Source: CAWAMR01 sp963783095 (GTDB lineage: Bacteria > Planctomycetota > Planctomycetia > Gemmatales > Gemmataceae). Taken from it: a stretch of 64,000 bases of DNA. The translations under genes were made by a program, and so were the position numbers. Location of the stretch: NCBI GenBank assembly GCA_963783095.1, contig CAWAMR010000004.1, positions 1 through 64,000 on the forward strand, in the 5' to 3' direction. The notes below the pieces were generated by a model that was given only the letters and a program-made list of their open reading frames with translations, searched no databases and had not been told where the DNA came from. This document shows, piece by piece, positions 37,495-45,761 of the stretch. How positions within the stretch are numbered: position 1 is the stretch's first letter; each line of letters opens with the position of its first letter.

Positions 37495-40400
37495 CTATCT
37501 CCGAATCTTGCATTTTGGGAGAACTTCTTGAAGCTCTTTTACGCCCTCATCCGTCACCTTGGTGCGGCCAAGGCTTAACTCCGTTAAATCCTTGAGTCCG
37601 TGAAGGTGTTTTAATCCGGCGTCCGTCACATTCGTGTTGTCGAGGTATAGTTTCGTGAGGTTCGGAGAATCTTTCAGTTCCTTCAACCCAGTATCCGTTA
37701 TCTTCGTGGAGACGAGCGATAATTGCGTGAGATGTTTGAGCTTTTTCACTTCCTTCATTCCGATGTCCGTCACTTCGGAACAAGTCAGCAGGAGCCGGAA
37801 ATGGAATGGCAGATCGGGCAGCCCGATGATGTCCGCATCGGCCTTGCTCCGTAGCAGGGCGAACGTGGGAATCGTCTGTTTCCTTTCCTCGTCGGTATAG
37901 ACGGAGTACCTGGCTCCATGTTTGGCGTACTCCGTCTTGGCCCTCGTAAGCTGCTCCTCGGTTGGTTCCGGCTCTGCGTCCTTCTCTGGCAACTTCTCCG
38001 CTTCCTTCACATCCAGTTCCAGCTTGCCGGTGCTGAGTTTGCTCAGATTGGGGTCGGTCTCAAGCCACATAACCCGCTCATACTGAATCTGAAACTTCCC
38101 CGTTCCATAAAGGGTCCATTCCCTTTCCTCCCCTTCGCTGGCTCTCTGAGTTGCTAACCTTGCGTGGAACTTGAATTCGGCAATCTCGATCTCCTTTCCT
38201 GGTGCAAGTTTCACTTCCACCGGGCGGTCAAGAACCCCTCCATCACGGTCCTTTCTTTCGAGGGTTATCGGCTTTCCCTTGCTATCCGTCACGGCGGGCG
38301 CAGGGTAGTCGAAGAATTCAGGGTGGTATCGGACATTGACCGCCTCCTTGCCGACGTTCCGAACCCGGATGACAAGCGTGACCGTCTCACCAGGGTGGTA
38401 GGTCCGCTTCTCGCCGGGTTTGAAGCCCAACCCCGCTTGCAGGCCACCAACCTCTTTGCCCCAGGCGGTGAAGCCCTCTTTTTTCTCCTTCTCCTGTTTC
38501 TGTGGCAGATTACCTGCATCTTTCACTTGCGGTTCCAGCTTTCCCGACTTTTCGGGAGTTATCTTTTCTTGCATCCAGTTTTCGCCCACACCCCGGATGA
38601 AGCGCACCCCAAAGTGCGGCCACTCAAACTCCTGTATGACCCACTGCCCCTTCACCATGTTTGCCTTGAAGCTAATGCACCCCGAATAGAGATCGCACTT
38701 GAACCTGACCCGGCCTTGGGCCTTCTGGTCGTCCGACTCGCAAGTGCATTCTTTGATGTAATCCTCCTGAATGATAGATGCGAAACCCTTGCCCTTGGAG
38801 ACGGTCAACGCCTTAGCGACCGCATTGGGATTGATGGTATCCGTCGTCCACTCGAAGTCCTTGTCGGCGTCCTTTGGGAGTTCCTTGGGCGGTCTGAAGG
38901 TAAGGACGAAGTGGGTCGGCGACTGGTTCGCCTTTGGCAACTCCCTCTTCTCCAAGGCAGCCTCGAAGTCCTCGTACCGTACCGAAGCCGCTTCGGGGAG
39001 CAGTTTCTTGGCGTGCTGTGGGGTCAGGCGTTTGAGTTCAGGATCAGCACTTTCGTTCTTGGATGCGGCTTCCGGCTCCCCCGGCTCCTTCGGCCTCGGC
39101 CTTGATGAGATTGCCTTGACTTCGAGTTCCAACTTCCCGGTGGCGAGCTTGTCCAGCGTGGGATTCGGGTGGTTGGGATTGCCGCTCGTTGGGCCAACGA
39201 TACGCTCGCACTGAAGGCCGACCTTGCCCGTTCCATGTATCGTGAACAACCCCTTGTTGATGCCTCCTTTCGGCTGAAGATCGAGTTTCCATTCGTATAG
39301 TTCGACTTCCTTTCCGGGGGCGATGCTGGTAGTTCTGGGAAACTGCTTTCCCTCGTCCGTGCCTCTTCGCAGTTCGACTACCTTGCCATCGGCATCCGTT
39401 ACCTTGGGAGGGTTTTCCAAGAAGAACCCATAGATGTGCTCGAACTCGACGGCTTTTTTGGCGATGTTGCGAACTCGAAGAATTACTGTGGCTGTCTCGC
39501 CGTGGTGGTAAGCCCGATGCTCGCCGGACGACCGGAAGCCCAGCCCCGCTTGCAGGCCACCAACCTCTTTGCCCCAAGCGGTGAAGGGTTCCTTCTCCTT
39601 CTCCTGTTTCTGTGGCACCGTCTCTGGCTCCTTCACGTCCAGTTCGAGCATTCCGGTGGCGAGTTTGCTCAGAATCGGGTCGAGTGTCCAATTGGGCCTT
39701 CCCATTTCCGGTGGCCCCAATACATGATCGTACTGAATGCGGACCTTCCCGGTCCCGTAAAGTGAAACTGGCCTTTTCTCCTTCGTGGTACTGCTTTCAC
39801 TCGCTGGCCTGAGTTGGCGTTGCAATTCGTAAAGCTCGATCTCTTTTCCCGGTGCCACTTCCTCTTCTCCGGGCAGGTGTATCCCGACATCGGGGAGGAC
39901 ATCCGGTTGGGGAACGGCCTTACCATCGCTGTCGGTCACGGTGGGCGAGTGTTCCTCGAAGGGGCGAATGTAAGAGAACTTCAGTGTTTTCTTGCTGACG
40001 TTCCGAACCCGGAGGACCAGTTTGACTGTCTCGCCCTGGTGGTAGGCCCGCTGCTCACCGGGGCGGAAGCCCAAGCCTGCTTGCAGGCCACTGACCTCTT
40101 TGCCCCAGGCGGTGAAGGCTTCCTTCTCCTTCTCCTGTTTCTGTGGCACCTTCTCTGGCTCCTTCACTTCCAGTTGCAGTTTCCCGGTGGCGAGCTTGCT
40201 CAGTACGGGGTCGAGTTTCCAACGGGGCAGTCCCATCTCCGGTGGCCCCAACACATGATCGTACCGAATGCTGACCTTCCCGGTCCCGTAGAGCGACACT
40301 GGACTTTTCTCCTTCGTGGTACTGCTTTCACTCGCTGGCCTGAGTTGACGTTGCAGTTCGTAAAGCTCGATCTCCTTTCCCGGTGGTAATTCCTCCAGAC

Positions 40401-41598
40401 CCACATCACGCTCCCCAATGCCGGGGATCATCTTCGGTTGGGGGACCGGCTTCCCATCGCTGTCGGTCACCGTGAGTGATTGTTCGATGAAAGGCAGGAG
40501 ATGAGAGAACTTCACGGCCTCCTTGCTGACATTACGAACTCGCAGGACCAGCGTGACCGTCTCGCCATGCTGGTAGGCCCGATGCTCACCGAGGCGGAAG
40601 CCCAGGCCCGCTTGCAGGCCACCAACCTCTTTGCCCCAGGCGGTGAAGGCTTCCTTCGCCGCCACCTGTTTCGGTGCCGGTTCCACGGGCTTCTCCGCAA
40701 TAGGCTTCTTTTCATCCTGCCCCGCAGCCGCCCGGTAGGTCAGAAGCGTAGCCCCGGTCGCCAGGAAACCGAGGATCATCATGACGGTAATAACTGCCTT
40801 CAGTTTGGTGAACAACATCGCCTTCAACACTCCTTCCGTAAGGGCGGCGGCTTTGACCGAGATTGCTCCCGTCCCCGCTGCCTTGCCCGCCGCTATCAGG
40901 GTCGCAGCTTTGATTGTGGAAGCCACCACCGACTTCGGCACGCCCGCCGATGCCGCCTCTTGTGCCAACACCGCCGCCAGCGCCCCGCCCGTCAACGACA
41001 CGCCCCGTTGAGCGAGCCGCTTCGCCAACATGGTCCTTCCCCTTGCCACTCGTGCGGCGACGGTTCCTTCTGGTATGCCGAGATGGCTGGCGACTTCCCT
41101 CCGGGTCCGTCCCTCCAGATCGCACAGCACGATGACGGCCCGGTAGATGTCCGGCAGGCGACTCAACTCCTGATCCAGCAACGGTTGAATGTCGGCCCAC
41201 GGGTCGGGTGCCCCTGCCTCGATGTCGGGCATCGTCGTCACCTGCACTTCCTTCGCCCTGCGTCTGGCGGCGGTCCTCCGTGCCTGCAACGCCGTCTGAT
41301 AGGCGACTCCGTATAACCAGTTCCCCACCATCTCCTTCGACCGGATCGACGCCGCTTTTCGGGCGAGAACGAGGAACGTGGCCTGGAACGCATCCTCGGC
41401 GTCATGCTGGTGCAGCAGGCGGCGGCACACCCCCCACACCATCGGGCCGTGCCGATTGACGAGGACGGCGAAGGCTGCTTCGTCGTGACGCTCGATAAAG
41501 CGACCCAGCAGTACGGCATCACCAAACGCCGCACTGTCGGGCAGCAGCACGGCCCGGCGAAGCTGCTCAATCAGGCTGTTGGTCGGACTGGTCCGCAT
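37495..41598 (-). CDS. Membrane-tethered ECF sigma factor with four tandem repeats and LRR tail
   Basis: 1367 residues, one intact frame. Residues about 33-110 are sigma region 2 (FIERHDEAAFAVLVNRHGPM, QHDAEDAFQATFLVLARK) and about 140-195 region 4 (LPDIYRAVIVLCDLEGRTRR, HLGIPEGTVAARVARGR). A membrane helix follows (VMMILGFLATGATLL, about 272-286). Then come four copies of a domain of about 130-150 residues, each starting AFTAWGKEVGGLQAGLGF and carrying GETVTLVLRVRNVSKEAVKF and a VTDSDGKPVPQP turn (Ig/BsuPI-like). Between copies 3 and 4 lies a 200-residue unassigned domain. The C-terminal 110 residues are LRRs (LTKLYLDNTNVTDAGLKHL). The sigma part is cytoplasmic and the repeats outside, implying signalling across the membrane. 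Confidence 0.85.
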   Translation of the reverse strand: MRTSPTNSLIEQLRRAVLLPDSAAFGDAVLLGRFIERHDEAAFAVLVNRHGPMVWGVCRRLLHQHDAEDAFQATFLVLARKAASIRSKEMVGNWLYGVAYQTALQARRTAARRRAKEVQVTTMPDIEAGAPDPWADIQPLLDQELSRLPDIYRAVIVLCDLEGRTRREVASHLGIPEGTVAARVARGRTMLAKRLAQRGVSLTGGALAAVLAQEAASAGVPKSVVASTIKAATLIAAGKAAGTGAISVKAAALTEGVLKAMLFTKLKAVITVMMILGFLATGATLLTYRAAAGQDEKKPIAEKPVEPAPKQVAAKEAFTAWGKEVGGLQAGLGFRLGEHRAYQHGETVTLVLRVRNVSKEAVKFSHLLPFIEQSLTVTDSDGKPVPQPKMIPGIGERDVGLEELPPGKEIELYELQRQLRPASESSTTKEKSPVSLYGTGKVSIRYDHVLGPPEMGLPRWKLDPVLSKLATGKLQLEVKEPEKVPQKQEKEKEAFTAWGKEVSGLQAGLGFRPGEQRAYHQGETVKLVLRVRNVSKKTLKFSYIRPFEEHSPTVTDSDGKAVPQPDVLPDVGIHLPGEEEVAPGKEIELYELQRQLRPASESSTTKEKRPVSLYGTGKVRIQYDHVLGPPEMGRPNWTLDPILSKLATGMLELDVKEPETVPQKQEKEKEPFTAWGKEVGGLQAGLGFRSSGEHRAYHHGETATVILRVRNIAKKAVEFEHIYGFFLENPPKVTDADGKVVELRRGTDEGKQFPRTTSIAPGKEVELYEWKLDLQPKGGINKGLFTIHGTGKVGLQCERIVGPTSGNPNHPNPTLDKLATGKLELEVKAISSRPRPKEPGEPEAASKNESADPELKRLTPQHAKKLLPEAASVRYEDFEAALEKRELPKANQSPTHFVLTFRPPKELPKDADKDFEWTTDTINPNAVAKALTVSKGKGFASIIQEDYIKECTCESDDQKAQGRVRFKCDLYSGCISFKANMVKGQWVIQEFEWPHFGVRFIRGVGENWMQEKITPEKSGKLEPQVKDAGNLPQKQEKEKKEGFTAWGKEVGGLQAGLGFKPGEKRTYHPGETVTLVIRVRNVGKEAVNVRYHPEFFDYPAPAVTDSKGKPITLERKDRDGGVLDRPVEVKLAPGKEIEIAEFKFHARLATQRASEGEEREWTLYGTGKFQIQYERVMWLETDPNLSKLSTGKLELDVKEAEKLPEKDAEPEPTEEQLTRAKTEYAKHGARYSVYTDEERKQTIPTFALLRSKADADIIGLPDLPFHFRLLLTCSEVTDIGMKEVKKLKHLTQLSLVSTKITDTGLKELKDSPNLTKLYLDNTNVTDAGLKHLHGLKDLTELSLGRTKVTDEGVKELQEVLPKCKIRR

Positions 41599-41634
41599 TT
41601 CTCTCCCTCGTCGGGCACCTCGCCCGTCTCTACC

Positions 41635-41895
41635 TTATAGCTGCCGCACCCCGGCATTTTGATGCACGACTTTTCCAACGGCGTCGAGGTGGCGGCGCAG
41701 CAGGCCGATTTGCTCGGCGTGTAGCTTCTCGTGCTAGGCGCATCGCAGCAGCCCCTTCAGCTTCATTGTCGCAAAAGAGATGTAGAGATTCACCGACGAA
41801 GGCAAATCGGCGCCGATGGTCACGTCCACAGCCAGGCTCTCGAAGGGCGTGTCCTTGCCGATGTCCGACCAGGCGTCCACCAGATGCCAGGGCAT
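41635..41895 (-). pseudogene. Short unknown ORF with one in-frame amber codon
   Basis: From ATG 41895 the frame reads MPWHLVDAWSDIGKDTPFES, LAVDVTIGADLPSSVNLYIS, KLKGLLRCA, then TAG at 41734-41736, then HEKLHAEQIGLLRRHLDAVG to a second stop at 41635. The sequence after the TAG is as natural as that before, so a single CAG-to-TAG change is likely. The family is not recognised. Confidence 0.4.
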
Positions 41896-41965
41896 CGGGG
41901 CCTACTTCTTCTGGTCCAACTGCTTGGTTCTGACCGGCAGCGGGGGCGGGCCGCGAGTTGCTGTA

Positions 41966-42295
41966 ATGGATCGCGGCGACATCTACCATGTGAACCTCAA
42001 TCCGATCCAGGGCCGCGAGCAGGCGGGGCCTCGCTATGTGATTATCGTTTCGCCTCGGGCGTTCAACAGGCTGGGTACGCCGCTTGTCTGTCCGATTACG
42101 CAGGGCGGGAATTTCGCCCGTGAAAAGGGGTTTGCCGTCTCCCTGAGCGGGTCCGGCACAAATACGCAGGGTGTCGTGCTGTGCAATCAGCCTCGTGTTC
42201 TCGACCTGGCATCCCGTGGGGCAAAATTTGCGGAGCGTGCGCCGCAGCATATCGTTGATGAAGTGATTGCAAAAGTTCTCACGCTGCTTGAGTAG
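41966..42295 (+). CDS. MazF/PemK-type toxin (ChpB-like mRNA interferase)
   Basis: 109 residues from ATG 41966. Family landmarks: MDRGDIYHVNLNPIQGREQA, GPRYVIIVSPRAFNRLGTPL, VCPITQGGNFAREKGFAV and VVLCNQPRVLDLASRGAKFA. The catalytic Arg and Ser/Thr of MazF folds are in the first two. It cuts RNA at short sites when free of antitoxin. The antitoxin gene is missing; only a possible last piece (PAAGAGRELL, stop) remains just before the toxin ATG, in the typical overlapping position. Confidence 0.85.
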   Translation: MDRGDIYHVNLNPIQGREQAGPRYVIIVSPRAFNRLGTPLVCPITQGGNFAREKGFAVSLSGSGTNTQGVVLCNQPRVLDLASRGAKFAERAPQHIVDEVIAKVLTLLE

Positions 42296-42299
42296 AAAT

Positions 42300-42355
42300 G
42301 TCCCGTTGAAGCTGAGTCAACGTCGCCCAGTCATCGAAACAGGCAGCAACGGGAC
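42300..42355. repeat. Inverted repeat after the toxin gene
   Basis: GTCCCGTTG (42300-42308) pairs with CAACGGGAC (42347-42355), loop 38 nt. The hairpin follows the toxin stop at once and may be a weak terminator or a recombination scar. Confidence 0.35.
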
Positions 42356-42405
42356 ACGATTATTTATATGAAGCCTCTGCGGCGGCACCAAGCGTGCTTG
42401 CATGG

Positions 42406-42681
42406 CTAGACGGTGTAGGGAACCCGTATGTCTGGCTCGGTCTCGGGAAAGTCTTTCGTATTCCGAGTAATCAGCATCGTCCCGGCGTTGCGGGCGGTTC
42501 CCCAAATAAATGCATCGGCAGTCTTAATGCGGTACTGGCGGTGCAGTTCCAAAGCGGATTCGGCGACCGCACGATCAACCGCACTACGCTGAATCGACCA
42601 AGGAATGCGCGTACCGCCTTTTCTTCTTTGAGGTCGGTTTAGGCGGCTATAGGCGACCTTGCGTGGCCACCGCATGGGCAT
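42406..42681 (-). pseudogene. VapC-type PIN toxin, C-terminal half
   Basis: The frame reads AVAESALELHRQYRIKTADA, FIWGTARNAGTMLITRNTKD and FPETEPDIRVPYTV, the last three strands and acidic residues of PIN nucleases (ADAFIxGTA, TRNTKDF). The upstream part of the frame (Arg/Pro-rich) does not match the family, so the first acidic residue and half of the fold are lost. No VapB is seen. Confidence 0.7.
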
Positions 42682-43109
42682 CGCCCCCTAACGGCAGGAC
42701 TGTTTTTGCCGCCAAGGTACTTTGGCGGCTTGTGACACCGGTAAAAGAGAAAGCCACTTCTGATCGGGAGAGGGGCACCCGATTTTACGTATTCTTTGTT
42801 CAGGCATTTCTAAAGCTGTTTCCTTCGCCGTCTGGTTCAGTTCGTCTCCTTGGCCTCGCCTTTCTCAAGGCGTTTCCTTCCCTGTTTAGTTTATGCGCGG
42901 CACAGACGGCCAAACGATCGTCATTATTCCATTTGGTCTTGATAAGCGCCGGTCCAGACCGCAATTTGGGCCTCAATTGAAAACGCTACTGACAGACCGA
43001 TGCATATAAACAAATCGCGTTTTCGATGCTTCGTCGGGCGGACCGACGTGCGCAAGGTTCAGCAACTCAACGGCATTCAGTTTCGGGTCTTTGCCCAGCT
43101 TCGACCGAT
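42682..43109. other. Region without a recognised gene
   Basis: The plus frame to 42980 has no motif or start site. No RNA gene seen. Confidence 0.35.
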
Positions 43110-43343
43110 TCAAAGATGGTCAAATTCCGGTAACTGATGTGCGTGTGAACTAAGCACCTGGCGGGCGCGGTCCGCGTCCCACGCTCGCACCAAGATTCTG
43201 ACATTGAGGATGCCAGCAAAACTGCCCTGATTCTCTCCCTCTAAGTCGCACTTGATCCCTGCGGCCTCGAGTGCATTCTTGAGTATTTCTGCCTCAGTGA
43301 GATTATTGGTGGTTTGGACAACCACTAATTCGTTTGCATCCAA
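43110..43343 (-). CDS. DUF2007-like signal-transducing protein
   Basis: TTG 43343 was chosen because AAGGAG lies 8 nt upstream and the family starts here. 77 residues: DANELVVVQTTNNLTEAEIL, KNALEAAGIKCDLEGENQGS, VRILVRAWDADRARQVLSSH, the full DUF2007 fold without a zinc ribbon. It follows the receiver gene after 86 nt on the same strand. Confidence 0.65.
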   Translation of the reverse strand: MDANELVVVQTTNNLTEAEILKNALEAAGIKCDLEGENQGSFAGILNVRILVRAWDADRARQVLSSHAHQLPEFDHL

Positions 43344-43429
43344 TGTAATTGCTCCTTGGTAGTAATAGAGGAATGGTCGTTTCAGAATCAGCCTGAACGA
43401 ATTAGGCTTTCCGTCGCAATCCTTCATCT

Positions 43430-43840
43430 TTAGCCGCACGTCAGGAAAGAAGCTGCTGCATCGATCAATGCTGGGCAGGATTCTCGAACCTTCCGCATCA
43501 AGTCATGCGGCGTAAGCGGTAAAGCGAGGCGGTTCGCGTTCGATGAAGCCATTGAACAATCAACCGGTCCAGTGGGAACAAGGAGTACTGGAAGTTGCGA
43601 AGACCCAAGTTCATCTCCCAGACAGGCGATAACTCCGTCGCATCCGCCCCATAAGAGTTCCATGTCAAGAATCAGTATGTCGGGCATGAAGCTTCGGAGA
43701 ACACGCAAGCACGAAAGGCCGTCCGGCACCGTCCTCACGACATACCCACTGTCCATGAGGACTTCCCGGTATTCATTCAAGAGCGGAAAGTCTCTCATGG
43801 CGATCAACACATGGATTTCTTGGCTTGCGGATGTTGCCAT
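43430..43840 (-). CDS. Stand-alone receiver-like protein
   Basis: ATG 43840, 136 residues. EIHVLIAMRDFPLLNEYREV, GYVVRTVPDGLSCLRVLRSF and DILILDMELLWGGCDGVIAC follow a CheY fold with the acceptor Asp in LILDMEL. The usual N-terminal acidic pair is replaced by AMRD, and the Lys near the C-terminus is not clear, so phosphorylation may be weak. Two broken relatives with the same opening occur in repeat copies A and B, and a receiver-BON protein with the same LDLELLWGG motif lies at 56579. Confidence 0.65.
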   Translation of the reverse strand: MATSASQEIHVLIAMRDFPLLNEYREVLMDSGYVVRTVPDGLSCLRVLRSFMPDILILDMELLWGGCDGVIACLGDELGSSQLPVLLVPTGPVDCSMASSNANRLALPLTPHDLMRKVRESCPALIDAAASFLTCG

Positions 43841-43911
43841 GATGTTACCCGCCAAAATGGTGATGAGTGGGAGAAATAATGACTGCCGAACCCAACGCTC
43901 CGTGAGGTGGG

Positions 43912-44672
43912 TCATGAGTTCAAAACAACGCATTCGCGTGATTTGGTCGATTCTCTCAAGTTGAGGAGTTGGGCTTGGTCGTCTCCAGTCGTGCCGAAGT
44001 CGATCCAGGCAGCAGATCCAACAGAGAAGTGACCGGGGTGGATGAGCGTGGTTCTCGCGATGCGCTCAATGCGTCCCTGCGCACCCTACCCCCCAACTAC
44101 GCAGACCGAAGGGTGGTAAGTAGTAATGAAGGCATCTGCGACTCGTCTGTTCTCGAGGTCACTATGCCAGCTTTCCGGCAGGTCGGACAGGAGAAGCACC
44201 TTACGCGGTTGTGTTGCAGTCTGCATTGGCGCAAATAATATTCCGCCAGGGTCCGAGAATAGTATCCGATGTCCGTCGAAGTGTTGTCCGTAATCGCATG
44301 CACCCAACCCGAAAACACCAGTTTCACCTTCTTCCACCGGAGTGACGTGGACAAGGTGGATCTTCGAGTACTCAAGTTCGGCGGCCATGCCGATTCTTAA
44401 AAAGGTCGAGCGGGGCATCGAAAACACCAGGAATGACAGCACAGAATATTCCCAGCGAGCCGAGTGTCGAGAAGAATTGCTCTACGAAGAACGGTCCCTC
44501 TTTGGAGTGTGTATTTGCAACTCCGGATTTCGTCGCATTCACTCCGTCATAGTTGAGAATGCCCCCCGCGAAAAGCAGTCCGTCAGGGCGCTTGTCCCGG
44601 ACTACCGTCTGAAGCCGAAGGAGTGCTTCGGGGTCGCCATTTATCCCACTGATAACGAGAAATCGCCGCATG
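43912..44672 (-). pseudogene. Calcineurin-like metallophosphoesterase, two frameshifts
   Basis: ATG 44672 follows AAAGGA. The start MRRFLVISGINGDPEALLRL corresponds to the first metal motif (normally DIHG, here GING), then DGLLFAGGILNYDG (GD-type motif changed to GG) and IFCAVIPGVFD. After a frame change near 44410 come LVHVTPVEEGETGVFGLGAC and HRILFSDPGGILF. After another at a G6 run (44092-44097) come RIERIARTTLIHPGHFSVGS and WIDFG. Key metal ligands look altered, so it may be a non-catalytic homologue. It precedes the receiver gene by 71 nt on the same strand. Confidence 0.5.
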
Positions 44673-44890
44673 ATCATTCCTTTTTGCAAAATATAGGTGT
44701 TGAAAGAGATCCCAAAGCCTTCGACGAAGTGTTGGCAAAGACTCTGGGAACAAGAACGACCAGCAAAACTCTGCCTTTTTTCTGTCGGGTTCCACAGCGG
44801 AACGTAATCCGATCCACGATAACCCCTGTGATTTCCAACCGAACAGTTACCTGCAAAATCCGTTTCGGATTTCGGTAACCTGAAGCGAAC

Positions 44891-44918
44891 CCGGAGAGGT
44901 TATCCTTTCCCTCCCCGG
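44891..44918 (-). terminator. Terminator-like hairpin after hsp20
   Basis: CCGGGGAGG and CCTCTCCGG on the minus strand form an 8-of-9 stem with a 10-nt loop, 11 nt after the hsp20 stop. No strong T run follows. Confidence 0.45.
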
Positions 44919-44929
44919 CTAACGGTCAA

Positions 44930-45389
44930 TTATTCCTGAGATTTCACGGCGATCTTCTTCGGTTGCATCTCGGCTTTCTTGGGCACAGTGACGGTGATCA
45001 CGCCCTTGGTAGTGGTCGCCACCACTTTGTCGGCATCTGCTCCGGCAGGTAGAGGAATCGCGCGGTAGAATGAGCCCACAAACCGTTCAACGCGATGGTA
45101 GTTTTTCTTCTTTTCCTCCTTCTCTTCCTTCTTCTCGCCCTTGAGGCTGAGAACGCCGTTCGCCACTTGGACCTCAATGTCCTTGGGATCGACGCCGGGG
45201 AGGTCGGCTTTGACCGTGATTTCCTTGTCGGTTTCTTCGACATCGACGCTGCGGTTGCCACGCTTTCATCGCATCGCCGTTGCTGTACGGGAAATCGTCG
45301 GAAAGCCGATCGATCATTTCCTGGAGGTCCAAGCGGAACTGAGCGAGAGGGTTGTTTGACGGGCGAATCCATGGGATGATGCTTGTCAT
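44930..45389 (-). pseudogene. Small heat-shock protein Hsp20, one frameshift
   Basis: ATG 45389 with AAAGGA upstream gives TSIIPWIRPSNNPLAQFRLD and LQEMIDRLSDDF. A one-base shift near 45265 moves the frame; then GNRSVDVEETDKEITVKADL, the alpha-crystallin strands (PGVDPKDIEVQVANGVLSLK), a Lys/Glu loop and the hallmark FYRAIPLPAGAD, ending VTVPKKAEMQPKKIAVK. It is an ATP-independent holdase. The gene shares a 100-nt upstream element with the P-ATPase gene. Confidence 0.82.
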
Positions 45390-45579
45390 GACGAAATTCC
45401 TTTCGGTGAAACTGCCGGATCATTCTTCGAGGATTCTCCTGCGAGACCCGGCTTACGGTTGAGATATGATCGCGGGCAAATCCCGTGACCACTGAATCGA
45501 GAGGTGCTTCCGCAAAGCCTGTGCCGCACATCATACCTGCGTAGAAATCGGATTTAGAAGGCAGTTGAAAGCACTTTTT

Positions 45580-45680
45580 GTGGGAAGTTTTGTACGCGAC
45601 ATGAGCAGTCCATCAATGTTTTGTCATTTGGACTGTAACCTTTCGTCACATTTGCTCATCTTTTGAGACGACATCGCACA
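45580..45680 (-). promoter_or_regulatory. Conserved upstream element, hsp20 copy
   Basis: About 100 nt match 48337-48440 upstream of the Mg-type ATPase gene, roughly three bases in four, including TTTGCTCATCTTTTGA, TTTCGTCACA and GCACA. It lies about 190 nt before the hsp20 start and in the same orientation relative to the gene as the other copy. Confidence 0.65.
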
Positions 45681-45761
45681 GAAAGTCGAGTTGAAAACGA
45701 TCATCCGAAGTGGTTGTGGGCTCCGGTCCGACAGATTAACGCAATTGCGGGCAAAAGACGA

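Noticed and set aside
38164..39105. 313-residue plus-strand frame inside the sigma/LRR gene
   Set aside because: It mirrors the repeated domains on the minus strand; similar shadows recur at each repeat copy.
40480..41316. 278-residue plus-strand frame opposite the sigma domain
   Set aside because: The minus strand carries sigma regions 2 and 4; the plus frame has no motif.
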